From assembly GCF_947507565.1 (NCBI RefSeq), contig NC_089175.1, forward strand, positions 3,213,733-3,277,732: a DNA stretch of 64,000 nt, in the 5' to 3' direction. This document shows positions 1 to 11,575 of the stretch, piece after piece (position 1 is the first letter of the stretch; each line of letters starts with the position of its first letter). Below the pieces are notes generated by a model. The model worked only from the letters and a program-made list of their open reading frames with translations, ran no database searches and was not told where the DNA came from. The translations under genes and the position numbers were made by a program. This DNA is from Oscarella lobularis. Taxonomy: Eukaryota; Porifera; Homoscleromorpha; Homosclerophorida; Oscarellidae.

Positions 1-1159
1 TAGAGATTACAGCACAACGAGAAGATAACCAGATTTCATTTTGCGTCACAGTGGAAAATTCGGTTGCTAGCACTAGTCAATGCTATAGTAGAAATGTTAC
101 ATGTAAGGACGTCGTTGTTTGGATAGTGAATAATTTAATTTGCTTTAATTAATTAATTAATGAAGGCTCTCCTTCTGGTGCTTCAGTTGTGGAGGTAGTG
201 GACAAAGGAAATACATCATTTATTCTAAGCATAATAGAACCACAATTCAATGGAGGAAATGAAGTTTTGTCTTACAACATCAGCGTTAACAGTAGTGATA
301 CCCAGTTGGGGACATATAATGTTAACAGGACTGGCAAAGAGACTTTATATGTTGTGGGAGGTTTATCTCCAAACACCAACTACACCATTTCCGTCACTGC
401 TGTCAACATTATCGGCGAGGGTCCTCCATTTACCATTATTAGCAGAACTGATGGTTATTTCTTCTCATTCCGTGCGAGACCGATAACTCACTTGCGTTTC
501 TAGATCATCCGGAGAGGGTCAAAATGGACGACGTAGTTTTAGAAGAAGGTTGCAATAAAATATCAACTCGTTTCATGGAAATAGACGACAACGGCGGAAC
601 AATCACGAATCATCGCGTTCTATTATACAGCAAAGAAGACACAGAGGTACCCCTAAGACAGCAGAGCAGTTCATCAGCTACTGTGAATATTGATGGATTG
701 GAACCAAAAACAACGTACGTTGTACGACTCCAAGTTGAAAACGAGTATGGTGAAAGCGTTCTCTCCGCCGCGTTCTTTGTAACCACTGGTTCATGTGGTA
801 TGTGTAAGCGATTTATATAATTTTGGTTTATTCTTGCTATACTAGGACTTGGAACCGGGCTTGTCATCGGAATTTCGTTGGGTGGTGTCCTTTTGGTCGT
901 TTTGATTGTTGGCTGTGCTAGCGTTATCATCATTGTGAAAAGGAAAAAATCAGGTGGAAACTTATGTACAAACGACATAAAAACCTTTGTTATTTGCGTA
1001 ACATCTTAAGGTGATTCGTCTTCGCACAAAGCAGAGAAAAAGGCAGATTTGACAAGAGGTGCTGGCACGGACAACATCCGAATGCATCCAAGTCGTCTTT
1101 ATGAAGAAGTAAAAGGACTAAAGAAAGCACCTCCCGCCGTTTATGAAGTGGTTTCATGA
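1..1159 (+). CDS. R1, Ig/FN3 receptor, class A tail (5' end outside window)
   Basis: Exons 1-102 (end of Ig3), 166-453 (FN3), 504-797 (FN3), 846-952 (membrane helix) and 1011-1159 (tail). All introns are about 50 bp with GT-AG ends and phase 1 joins. The helix (LVIGISLGGVLLVVLIVG) is followed by basic residues KRKK, so the tail is cytoplasmic. The tail carries two tyrosine motifs, SRLYEEV and AVYEVV, of the SH2-ligand type. The sequence is nearly identical to the 3' half of R4, so R1 is a recent duplicate. Its first Ig domains lie before the window. The likely role is cell-surface recognition with tyrosine-based signalling; the ligand is unknown. Confidence 0.82.
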
Positions 1160-1494
1160 CATTAAGCTTCAGAGCAAAACCATCTGTCGGTAGTGTAGCA
1201 GTAGTTTCTCTTTCTTTCCATTTCTACTTTTGTGTGCGTGCATGGATAACTTCATCGTTTTAGATCAGCTTTGTATCGAATTTTCAGTTTTGACTTCTTT
1301 TATAGGTGGTATTCATTTTATGTACTAGTGGCGGCACGCCCTAATTTTCAGCCAGCCAGCAAAGTAGCAGAGTCTCATTAATCTGTTACAGTACATGGTT
1401 AATAAAGGTGGCCTAAATCTACCCTGACTACAACAAAGGAAGCATAATCGGTGTTTTCAACAGACCTTATTAGCTAATGTCTTGCTTTCATGAC
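1160..1494. other. Convergent 3' flanks of R1 and K1
   Basis: No gene is visible. The stretch holds the 3' untranslated region of R1, with an AATAAA at 1401-1406 that fits a polyadenylation signal, and the 3' flank of the minus-strand relic K1. Near-identical sequence follows R5 at 14640-14890, again with AATAAA (14814-14819). Confidence 0.6.
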
Positions 1495-2081
1495 TCAAAT
1501 TTGCGACGGAGGATATTCCTCAATCATCAATTCCAGCAGGCACGTTCTCACAAAACCCTTCTATAAAAGTATTTGTTGATGGCGATGGACTTGCCCTGGA
1601 TTTGCTACTCTGTAATCAACAAATACCAAGCCCTCAATAGATAGAGGACTTGAGCATCCGACTCCGTTGAATGATATGGACCAACGACCGCAACAATAAC
1701 TTCTCTCGCAGAAGGTGACCAGATTAGCAGCATAGATTACAGAGCCGGATATCAGAGAGGGCATTGGAGAAGCATTACCTGTACGATTCCTGTGTCTTTG
1801 AGATCTCTTCTATCCCAAGCACATTGCTAACTGGAAGCAATGTACATGCTACCTGTGTGTCCTTTGGGACCCGGTTCTCCTGTCAATCCTCTTTCTCCTT
1901 TGGGTCCTATTTTCCCGCTAGCCTAGCACCCTTTGGGCCCACGGTTCCTTGGACTCCTCTTTCGCCCTTCTATCTCTTCCGGGCTGTCCGTTGTGCCCTG
2001 GGATTCCAGCTACTGGCAGCCTTAGGTAAATAAATGAACGTAGAATCGAAGAAGTAGAGATAGGAGGATAGCAATCTTCAT
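1495..2081 (-). pseudogene. CTHRC1: K1, CTHRC1-like pseudogene
   Basis: Minus-strand relic of a secreted collagen-triple-helix-containing protein. Recognisable pieces are the start of the signal peptide (ATG at 2081-2079), a Gly-X-Y collagen stretch and parts of the C-terminal CTHRC1 domain ending at 1495. Against the intact K2 it has lost the end of exon 1 with its splice donor, the second exon is out of frame, and a block is missing inside the last exon. It lies 270 bp head-to-head with R2, as the other K copies do with their receptors. Confidence 0.75.
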
Positions 2082-2351
2082 AGGGAGTTACCAAGACTTA
2101 GGAGTGCTTCAGGCTTTTTATTTGTGCGTATAACCCGGGTGAGAGAAATGGTGTGGCAACACTCGCCGCGTTCTTCTCTCAATTTCGCAGCGAACAGAAG
2201 CCAGAAATTCCGCCTCTTGCCCACGGCACGTACGATAGGACGGCGAAGCCTTATCCTTTCCGTGTTTAGGCCAAACCGACCCTTCACAACACGAAAAGGG
2301 AAGATAGAAGATGCTCCCTTTCCAAAGACCCGGATGTTGATTATCACACAA
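2082..2351. promoter_or_regulatory. Shared divergent promoter region, K1/R2
   Basis: Short spacer between the opposed starts of K1 and R2. It carries a block that recurs before R3, R4 and R6, recognisable by gcgtataacccgggtgagag, actcgccgcg and caatttcgcagcgaacagaa. Its conservation across paralogous pairs suggests shared regulatory sites. The T-rich run just upstream of the K start reads as an A/T-rich TATA-like element on the minus strand. Confidence 0.5.
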
Positions 2352-4411
2352 ATGCGTTGTCCACGGAAACTCGGGTCTGCGATCGTCACGATCGCTTTCC
2401 TTTCCTTTGCAAAAGGTGAACGTAAATGCTAAAGGCCGCATGAGATCACCTCTACTAGTTAGGTGCCAATCGAGAGAAAGTTCTTGCCCAAAACGCCGAT
2501 GACTCGATTTGGGCTCTGGACGGGGATTCTATACGTCTTGTATGCAGACATTCAAGAACAAGTATTGCTCAATGGTTCAGAAGATCGGTAAATGGAGCGG
2601 TGACTCAATTAGTACGTGCTATAACCACCACCAACGTTGGAACTGTCTTGACCCTGACAATGTCTCAATCGTTGAACGGGTCTTCGTACCGATGCCGGCT
2701 TATAGCTGTTGGTCTATCTCCAGTCTTTGACAGCGGGCAGAATCGCCTTCTTCTCGGAGGTAGTGTAGTGCTGTTCTTCTGATATCTGCCAGAGCTTAAT
2801 TTCTTTACTCAGACGAGATCAAAGTGAATTGTAGTAACGAGATGACTGCTTGCGTCAAAGTCGGAGAGACCTTGAAGAAACGTTGCATCATTACCGGATT
2901 ACCTGAACCAAACGTGACAGTCTTCAAAATCACTAAAACATCATTGTCAAGAAGACTTCCTTCAGCAGATCGATCTGGTTTAACGTTCAACAATGTAGCA
3001 TTGACAGACAGGGGAACGTACAGAGTAACAGCTAAAAACATTTTGCAAGAGAATAGCTCAGACATCGCTGTTCGAACTGAAGTTGAAATCTGTTGTGAGT
3101 TTACTGTACGCCTGTTAATTAAATTTAGTACTAGACGAACTTTGTTCTAGTGGAACCTGTGGTCAATAACTTTCTTATACCTGACCCCGTCGTTTGTCTG
3201 CAAACAGCGCGCATCAATTTTACAGTCAAGGGAATACCAACCCCAAACGTCACATGGAGCTCTCTATTTTCGGCAAGAATGATCATCAACGTCACCGATT
3301 CAGTAGATTCTGACGAAGTCACTTCTGTTGTAGCGTCCGCTTTAGAAATACGCAACGTACAAAGAGGTGACAGTAACATTTGTGTGACGGCTGACAATGG
3401 CATTCCTCCATCTCTTCAGAGATGCGCTAGACTCAACGTCACTTGTAAGAACTACCGATTATTTTGCTAAGCGCTATAATAATAGAGTGATTTAGGTGAT
3501 TTTGATCCGCCTCTTGTAGAAGTTGGTGATCGAACAGAATCTTCATTGTCTCTTCAAGTCTTCGATTCACCAGACAATAATCGTTTGCAAGCTATGAAGT
3601 ACTTTATCTCGTACTGGCAATTTACTAGTTCAGTGAAAAACGTAACAATTCAAAGAGATCCCAGCGGTCAAACGAGTGTTCATTTCATTGACCTGAATCC
3701 AAGCGCATCCTATAACATTCGAGTGGTGGCGAGAAATGAGCCATATTACAGTCAACCAGCTGACCACGTCTTTGCCACCTTGAAGGAGAACGACTGTGTA
3801 CCGACTCTTCGACGGGTTCGTGTTGATCCGCTGGTAATCAACTGGACATATGTCTGTGAAGGAAGCCAGACACTGAAAAAGATCACTTCTTATGTTATTG
3901 TTCATCAGAGCCCTAAAGACTATCGACAATTCAGCTTGGAAAAAGTCGTCACTGAATACAGTTTTTGTGATTTGCATTTCAATACGACATATAATTTATC
4001 GGTGACAGCCATCACTCAGAATGGAGTACTGAGAAAGTCAAACATTTTGACTGTATTAATCAATAAATACAGTGAAATGACCACTGTCAAAACAAGCCCA
4101 CATAACACAGGCCTAATAGCAGGAGTCACTGTTCTCAGTGCTCTGTTTGTGGCTTCAGGACTCATTGCTCTATACTTGTTCTGCTACATCAAAAGGTTGG
4201 CTATGGTAGACTTTGTTAATTTTCATTGTTGCATTCCTGTAGGTCTAACAAGCAGAATCAAAATGGTGATTCTGCTACTGGTGGCTCAGCTAGCAAAACA
4301 AGGAAGCCAGTGGAGATGCAATCAAGTGTTCTTTACGAATCAGCGAAAAGCGTTGTATCCAAAGGAGACCCTAAACAGTCGAGCACTGCTGAATACGCTC
4401 AGATATCATAA
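2352..4411 (+). CDS. R2, complete Ig3-FN3x2 receptor, class B tail
   Basis: Exons 2352-2415 (signal peptide, core AIVTIAFLSFA), 2463-2759 (Ig1), 2813-3094 (Ig2), 3151-3444 (Ig3), 3496-4195 (two FN3 and membrane helix) and 4243-4411 (tail). Lengths sum to 1806 nt, giving 601 residues with every phase consistent. Ig1 has a usual C...W...YRC core. Ig2 keeps only the first core cysteine and Ig3 only the second. The FN3 pair carries WTYVCEGS. The helix contains GLIAGVTVLSALFVASGLIAL and the tail has SSVLYESAKSV and AEYAQIS. Type I membrane protein, inferred recognition receptor. It faces K1 across 270 bp. No lesion is seen. Confidence 0.88.
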
Positions 4412-4704
4412 ACAGATAGCGTTGAACGTACATTCTCTTTTCAGTTTTTGTAGCTAATAGTTTCAAGGTTTTTTCATTTTTATTTTTGTTTTGTCTTAGA
4501 CATAGGCATCTTTTCATTACGAACTTTTCTGACATTAATGTGCGTTAGTACATGTGGCTTTGAATGCACAAGATCCTGACTACAGAATATTGTGTGTGAC
4601 ATGGAAACTTTCATCTTAGCCTAGCAGCTGCTGTGCGTTACTGTGCAACAAAGGAGACATAAACGGTGTTTTCAACAGACCTCATTAGCTAATGTCTTGC
4701 TCCC

Positions 4705-5525
4705 TCAAATTTGTGCCGGAGGGTATTCCTCAATCATCAAGCGAGAAGCCGAATTAGACCCAGAATCGCGATCAGCGGTGCCCATTCCCTTACAGTTTCC
4801 AACCACAGCTGCAATCGTGACAATTCCAGCAGGTACGTTCTCACAAAACCCTTCTGTTTGTCGATGACGATGGACTTGCCCTGGATTTGCTGATCTGTAA
4901 TCAACGAACACCAAGCCCTCAATAGACAGAGGACTTGAGCATTCGACTCCGTTGAATGTTATGTACCAACGACCGCAACAAAAACTTCTCCCACAAAAGG
5001 TGACAAGATTAGCAGCATATGCTACACGTAAAGCCGTAGAATTGTAACTCTTCCTGAATGAACATTCCTACTTAGCCACGACATTACAGAACTAGGAATC
5101 AGAGAGTGCATTGGGGAAGCGTTACCTGTATGATTCCTGTGTCTTTGAAATCTCTTCTATCCCAAGCACATTGCTTCCAGTTAGCAATGTACGTGCTACC
5201 TCTGTGTCCTTTGGGACCCGCTTCTCCTGTCAATCCTCTTTCTCCTTTGTGTCCTATTTTCCCGCTAGCACCCTTTGGACCCACAGCTCCTTGGACTCCT
5301 CTTTCTCCTTTCTCTCCTTGGAACCCGTCTCTTCCGGGCTGTCCGTTGTGTCCTGGGATTCCAGGAATGCCTGGCACGCCTGAACAAACGCTACTGGCAG
5401 CCTTAGGTAAATAAATGAACGTAGAATCAAGGTGAAACTAGATCCTGATGGGCAAACGTTACATTTGGTTTCTGTTCATCGCACGCTGCCAGATGAAGTA
5501 GAGATAGGAGGATAACAGTCTTCAT
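4705..5525 (-). CDS. CTHRC1: K2, intact CTHRC1-like secreted collagen-domain protein
   Basis: Three exons joined in phase 0: 5525-5463 (signal peptide MKTVILLSLLHLAAC), 5401-5126 (collagen) and 5067-4705 (C-terminal domain). The product is 233 residues, close to the 243 of human CTHRC1. The collagen segment runs from GVPGIPGIPG to GPKGHRG and is followed by the family motif NWKQCAW. The last exon has CCGRWYITFNGVECSSPLSI, GFCENVPAGIV and SRLMIEEYPPAQI, all diagnostic of CTHRC1. In vertebrates CTHRC1 is a secreted glycoprotein linked to Wnt/planar polarity and matrix; its role here is unknown. The only fully open copy of five, 321 bp head-to-head with R3. Confidence 0.9.
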
Positions 5526-5846
5526 AGGGAGTTGTGCTTCTTACCAAGGCTTAGGACTACAGTACTTCCCAGGCTTTTTATTTTGTGCGTATAACCCGGG
5601 TGAGAGAAATGGTGTGGCGTCGTTACCACGGAGGCACACTCGCCGCGTCGTATCGAGTCTCTTCTTTCTCAATTTCGCAGCGAACAGAAGCCGGAAATGC
5701 CGCCTCTTGCCCACGAAACGTACGATAGGACTGCGAACCGTTCCGTGTCTAAGCCAAACCGAGCCGAGGATCGTTCACAAAAGGCAGTCGAAGATAGAAG
5801 ATGCTCTTGATTCCGAAGACCCGGATATTTATGACTTCTCACACAA
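5526..5846. promoter_or_regulatory. Shared divergent promoter region, K2/R3
   Basis: A 321 bp spacer between opposed start codons, holding the block seen before R2, R4 and R6 (cataacccgggtgagag-like, actcgccgcg, caatttcgcagcgaacagaa). An A/T-rich run at 5575-5583 sits about 50 bp upstream of the K2 start on the minus strand and could be its TATA-like element. Long frames here on both strands are not coding in any homologous copy. Confidence 0.5.
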
Positions 5847-7982
5847 ATGCGTTCTCCGCGGAAACTCGGTTCTGCGATCGTCACGATCGCTTTCCTTGCT
5901 TTATCGAAAGGTAAACGAAATGCTAAAGGCTGTATGAGATCACCTCTACTAGTTAGGTGCCAATCGAGAGAAAGTTCTTGCCCAAAATGCTGATGACTCG
6001 ATTTGGGCTCTGGACGGGGATTATATACGTCTTATATGCAGAGATTCAAGAACAAGCGTTGGTCCATGGTTGAGAAGGTGGCCTAACGGAACCGAGACTC
6101 AAGTAAAATCTATGACAACGACCACACCCAATGTTGGAACTGCTTTGACTCTTACAATGTCTCAATCGTTGAACGGGTCTTTGTACCGATGCCGAATATT
6201 TGACCTCACTCCATCAGAAGTTTTTGCCAGTGGACACATGCAACTTCTTCTCGGAGGTAGCTCTAATCTGTGATTGCTGCCACAGCTTGATTTTGTTTCC
6301 TCAGACGAGATCAAAGTGAATTGTACTAACGAGATGACTGCTTGCACCAAAGCCGGAGAGACCTTGAAGAAACGTTGCGTCATTACCGGATTACCTGAAC
6401 CAAACGTGACAGTCTCCAAAATCGCTGAAACAGCATTGTCAAGAAGACTTCCTACAGCAGATCGATCCGGTTTAACATTCAACGGTGTAGCATTGACAGA
6501 CAGGGGAACGTACAGAGTAACAGCTAAAAACATTTTGCAGGAGAATGAAACAATTGTAATTGTGGCCACGGAATCTGATATCTGCGGTAAGTAACGTCTA
6601 TTTTCTCTGTAAATAGGATGTATGAAAGGCTTGATTTAGACTCGTCTAAAGCTGGAAATCTTCCAGTTTCGGTTTCAGCCAATTGTTATACTTCAGCAAT
6701 CGTTGACTTTACAGCCAAAGGCATACCAGCACCACAGATCACTTTGAGTCCATCTCTATCAGGACGTGCTACCGTGGGAGCAATCACTGTGTCAAAAGAT
6801 ACGGACGGGGTAACCTCTGTAGTGAAGACGACGTTAGAAATAAGAGATATAAAAGTAAGTGACAACAACACGAAGTTCTGTGCAACAGCTTATAATGGCA
6901 TTCCGCCGATAAGTGCAGAATGCTTTCAACTGGATGTCACATGTATGGAAATTGATCTACAACGTGTACGTTTGACTGATGCAGAACTTTAGGTGAACCT
7001 TCTGGGTTAGTTGATGTTATTACAGAGAATGTGACGAATACGTCAGCGCTAGTATTTGTAACTCCTCGTGAACGTGACAGACAAAGCATAATTGCATACA
7101 CCTACGTCCTATCAACCGCCGATAATAGTGTGATTATAGCGTCACAAAATGTAACGAGTTTGTCAATGCCCATTCTGATTAAAAATTTAACACCAAACAC
7201 GTCGTACCGCATTTCTTTGGCGGCGGTAAACAGAGTCGGTAGAGGTCCCTTCAAAACAAGAGAATTTGAAACTAGCGGTGAGCTGACTGAATGACTGAGA
7301 GTTGTGACTCTTTGGCAAGTTTCTTCTAGGGAAACCAGATGGAACGACTTCCAGCTTAAAGTCTTCCACGTGTTCTGCAATGACGTTGGATTATGAGCCG
7401 GCGAATGACAACGGAGCACCTATTGAAGCCTACTTCGTGGTTTACGAAAACATACAAATAGATTTGTCGCTGATAATTCAGGACGACGATACAACATCGC
7501 CTGTAACGATTACTGGACTAAACGAATCAACGAAATACACTCTATCAATTCGGAGTGTAAATATCTACGGCTTCAGTCGTTTGTCAAAAGAAATAGTAGC
7601 TACGACACCTTCATGTGGTGAGGTCAAACATTGCATTGCGTCAGTCGTGTTTTAATAATTGAAATTAGGAGATGAAGGTCTGGACACAGGTGTAATAGTT
7701 GGAATAGCATTGGGCTCCACTGCAGGAGGCGCTGTTGCAATCGTCGTGCTGATTGTCATTGTAAGACGCCGTAATAAGCATAAAAGAGAAGGTTTTAATT
7801 AACTACTATGAATTACAGCATGGCCTTGACTCTTTTCTTTAATGAAAGGTTCTCATAAGAAGGCGGCACCGAAACGTTCAATCGACCGTACAGAGAGCAT
7901 CCAGATGCACCCAAGTCGTCTTTATGAAGAAGCAAAACGACTAAAAAAAGCACCTTCCGCTGATTATGAAGAGGTTTCATAG
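5847..7982 (+). CDS. R3, complete Ig3-FN3x2 receptor, class A tail
   Basis: Eight exons: 5847-5910 (signal, AIVTIAFLALSKG), 5957-6256 (Ig1), 6305-6586 (Ig2), 6640-6942 (Ig3), 6993-7277 (FN3), 7330-7617 (FN3), 7669-7791 (helix) and 7849-7982 (tail). The total of 1779 nt gives 592 residues and all joins keep frame. Ig1 and Ig2 closely match R2, but the 3' half is class A, so the gene looks like a recombinant of the two classes. The helix (GGAVAIVVLIVIV) precedes RRRNKHKR. The tail has SRLYEEAK and ADYEEVS. The Ig3 acceptor was placed at 6639, not 6616, because only that keeps phase and domain start. Confidence 0.87.
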
Positions 7983-8299
7983 CATACCAATGAATGACAA
8001 AATTAAGTGTCAGGACAAGACCATCTGTTGGTAGTGTAGCAGTAGTTTCTCTTTTTTTCCATTTCTACCTTTTGTGTGCATGGATAACTTCATCGTTTTG
8101 AGATCAGCTTTTTATTGGATTTTCAGTTTTGACCTCTTTTATAGGTAGTCCCTCATGTACTAGGCAGAATGCCCTAACTAGCCAGCAAATAGCAGAGTCT
8201 CATTAGTCTGTTGCAGTACATGACTACTAAAGGTGGACTAGACAAGAAAGGAAGCTTAAATGGTGTTTTCAACAGACCTCACTAACTATTGTCTTGCTT
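7983..8299. other. 3' flanks of R3 and K3
   Basis: No gene is visible. The sequence is homologous to the 3' flank of R1 (1160-1494), with the same phrases in the same order, and separates convergent R3 and K3. Confidence 0.5.
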
Positions 8300-9055
8300 T
8301 CAAATTTGTGCCGAAGGATATTCCTCAATCATCAAGCGAGAAGCTGAATTCCACCCAGAATCGCGATCAGCGGTGCCACTTCTCTTACAATTTCCAACAA
8401 CGGCCGCAACCGTGACAATTCCAGCAGGCACGTTCTCACAGAACCCTTCTATTTGTCGATGACGATTGACTTGTCCTGGATTCGCTGCTCTGTAATCAAC
8501 GAACACCAAGCCCTCAATAGACAGAGGACTTGAGCATTCGACTCCGTTGAATGTTATGTACCAATGACCGCAACAAAGACTTCTCCCGCAATAGGTGACA
8601 AGATTAGCAGCATACATCACACGCAAAGCAGTAGAATTGTGCTTTTTCCTGAAGGTACATTCCTACTTAGCCACGTCATTACAGAGATAAGAATCAGAGA
8701 GTGCAGTGGGAAAGCATTACCTGTATGATTCCTGTATCTTTGCCATCTCTTCTATCCCAAGCATACTGCTTCCAGTTAGCAATGTACATGCTACCTCTGT
8801 GTCCTTTGGGACCCGCTTCTCCTGTCAATCCTCTTTCTCCTTTGGGCCCTATTTTCCCGCTAGCACCCCTTGGACCCTCAGCTCCTTGGACTCCTTTTTC
8901 TCCCTTCTCTCCTTGGAGCCGGCAGCCTTAGATAAATAAATGAACGTAGAATCAAGGCGAAACTAGTTTTCCTGCTGCGCAAACGTTACATTTGCTCTCT
9001 GTTCATCGCACGCCGCCAGGTGAAGAAGTAGAAATAGGAGGATAACAGGCTTCAT
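8300..9055 (-). CDS. CTHRC1: K3, CTHRC1-like gene with shortened collagen exon, probably damaged
   Basis: Exon 1 9055-8990 (signal peptide), exon 2 ending at 8721 and exon 3 8662-8300. The C-terminal exon is fully open (FCENVPAGIV, DSGWNSASRLMIEEYP). Exon 2 has lost about half of its Gly-X-Y repeats. With the usual acceptor (exon 8926-8721, 206 nt) the frame is lost. An alternative AG giving 8906-8721 (186 nt) would restore frame and keep about ten triplets. The family motif NWKQCAW reads NWKQYAW, losing a conserved cysteine. It is either a pseudogene or a shortened variant using the second acceptor. Start 322 bp from the R4 start. Confidence 0.65.
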
Positions 9056-9377
9056 AGCGGGTTGTTCCTGCTTAGCTATCAAGGCTTGAGCTGAGGCTTT
9101 TTATTTCGTGCCTCATAACGCGGGTAAGAGAAATGGCGTGATAACTACGCCACGGAGGCACACTCGCCGCGTTGCATTCGGGTCTCTTCTTGCTCAATTT
9201 CGCAGCGAACAGAAGCGTAAATGCCGCCTCTTGCCCATGGCACCTACGATAGGACTGCGAAGCCTTAACCGTTCCGTGTCTAGGCCAAACCGAGCCGAGG
9301 ATCGTTCACAACAGGCAGTCGAAGATAGAAGATGCTCTTGATTTCGAAGACCCGGATATTTATGATTTCTCACACAA
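9056..9377. promoter_or_regulatory. Shared divergent promoter region, K3/R4
   Basis: A 322 bp spacer between K3 and R4, homologous along its length to the K2/R3 spacer, with the same conserved blocks (actcgccgcg, caatttcgcagcgaacagaa). Confidence 0.5.
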
Positions 9378-11575
9378 ATGCGTTCTCCGCGGAAACTCGG
9401 TTCTGCGATCGTCACGATCGCTTTCCTTGCTTTATCAAAAGGTAAACGTAACGCTAAAAGCTGTATGAGATCACATCTACTAGTTAGGTGCCAATCGAGA
9501 GAAAGTTCTTGCCCAAAATGCTGATGACTTGATTTGGGCTCTTGGCGTCTTCGTAGGCGCGTCCTCTCGAGAGAAAGATCTCGCAGCTAATGTGGATGAT
9601 TCTGTCTGGGCTTTGAACGGGGACACTGTGGTGCTCAATTGTAGTCATCCGGACACGATTGGTGATGTATGGAGTCAAAGAGCGCCAGATGGAACGGTTT
9701 CCAGTGTGTCGCCTGCTGCTGTACAAGCCTTCGTCGGCGGATCAATGCTCACTTTATCGATGTCTCCATCGCTGAATGGAACTTCGTACAGATGCGTACT
9801 GACAGATCTCAACGTTAATCGCCTTTTTGAAAGCGGATGGATAACCGTTCTCCTTGGAGGTACGTACGCTCGTTTACCAGAACGACTCGTAGATGTACAT
9901 TTTCCTCACATAGATGCAATAAATATGACTTGCGCTAGTCAAGCGACCGTTTGCGCGACGGAGACTCAGACCTTGATGAAGCGTTGCACCATCAGCGGAT
10001 TGCCAACGCCAATTATCACTGTGCAAAAAATGAGTGGGACTCCATCGTCACTTCCTTCAGCAAGTCTGTCTGGCTTGACTTTCAGTGCTGTGACACTAGA
10101 AGACAGAGGAGTTTACACAGTGACTGGTAAAAATATTCTAGAAGAGAAGCGATTCAACGTTTCAGTACAACTTGGAGTCGATATCTGTGGTAAGAAGAGC
10201 GACGAGTTCACATTCAGATATTTAGCATCTGTTCTAGTGGCACCCATGATGGTTAATATTTCCATTCCTGACACCATTGGCTGTCTCAATTTGGCTCTCA
10301 TCAACTACACGGCGAAAGGTCTACCGGCTCCAAATATCACGTGGAATTCATCTGTTGCGAAGCGTACTGTCGTTCACGCACCTAAGAAATATTCGACCGG
10401 GATCACTTCATTTGTGGAATCAACGCTAGGGATTACAGCACAACGAGAAGATAACCAGATTTCATTTTGCGTCACAGCGGAAAATTCAGTTGCTAGCACT
10501 AGTCAATGCTATAGTAGAAATGTTACATGTAAGGACGTCGTTGTTTGTGGATAGTGAATAATTTAATTTGCTTTAATTAATGAAGGCTCTCCTGGTGCTC
10601 CGTTTGTGCAGGTAGTGAATATTGGAGATACATCATTCAATCTGAACATAATAGAGCCACAATTCAATGGGGGAAATGAAGTTTTGTCTTACAACATCAG
10701 CGTTAGCAGTAGTGATACCCTGATGGAGACATATAATGTGCCAAGGACTGGCAAAGAGACTTTATATGTTGTGAAAGGTTTATCTCCTAACACCAGCTAC
10801 ACCATTTCCGTCACTGCTGTCAACGATATTGGCAAGGGTCCTCCATTTATCTTTAGTAACGAAACTGCTGGTTTGTTTCTTCTCATTCTGTGCAAAACTA
10901 ATAACTGACTGGTGTTTCTAGGTCGTCCGGGAGGGGTCGGAGAGGGAGACGTAGTTCAGGAGAAAGGTTGCAAGGAATTGTCATTTACTTTCATGGAAAT
11001 AGACGACAACGGCGGACCAATCACGAATCATCGCGTTCTATTATACAGCGAACAAGACGTACTCCTAAGAAATGAGAGCAGTTCATCAACTACTGTAACT
11101 ATTGATGGATTGGACCCGAAAACAATGTACGTGGTACAACTCCAAGTTGAAAACGAGTATGGTGAAAGCGTTGTCTCCGCCGCGTTCATTGTAATCACTA
11201 GTTCATGCGGTATGTGTGAGCGATTTATAAAATTTTGGCTTATTCTTGCTATACCAGGTCTTGGAACTGGACCAATTGTTGGAATTTTATTGGGTTCTGG
11301 TGTCGTTTTGATTGCTTGCTGTGCTGGTGTTATCATCATAGTGAAAAAGAAAAATTCAGGCGGCTGTGGCTCAAGTAGGAATAACATTATAGCTTTGTTA
11401 TTTGCGCTACATGAAATCTATTGATTAAGGCGATTCGCCTTCGCTCAAAGCAGACGAAAAAGCAGATTTGAGAGGAGGTTCTGGCATGAACAGCATTCAA
11501 ATGCATGCAAGTCGTCTTTATGAAGAAACAAAGATAAGAACAAAGCTACCTGATGCTGTTTATGAAGACGTGTAG
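9378..11575 (+). CDS. R4, complete Ig3-FN3x2 receptor, class A, doubled N-terminal segment
   Basis: Exons 9378-9441 (signal), 9488-9859 (Ig1), 9914-10189 (Ig2), 10238-10528 (Ig3), 10586-10870 (FN3), 10922-11209 (FN3), 11258-11374 (helix) and 11430-11575 (tail). The 1839 nt give 612 residues in frame. The Ig1 exon is about 70 nt longer than in paralogues: an R2/R3-type start (ANREKVLAQNADD) is followed by a second start (SSREKDLAANVDDSVWAL). A hydrophobic stretch between them (IWALGVFVGA) resembles the R13 signal peptide, so two gene starts were probably fused. The tail has SRLYEETK and AVYEDV. The helix-exon donor is GT at 11375; a GC donor at 11360 would also keep phase. Confidence 0.85.

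Noticed and set aside
2078-2441. Minus-strand frames across the R2 promoter and signal exon
   Set aside because: They overlap a well-supported exon and conserved promoter blocks and are not preserved in the paralogous spacers.
5106-5414. Plus-strand Pro/Leu/Cys-rich frames opposite the collagen exons (also 1764-2033, 8701-8931, 15313-15585, 29594-29866)
   Set aside because: They are the antisense of Gly-X-Y codons in the CTHRC1-like genes. Frame is not kept between copies.
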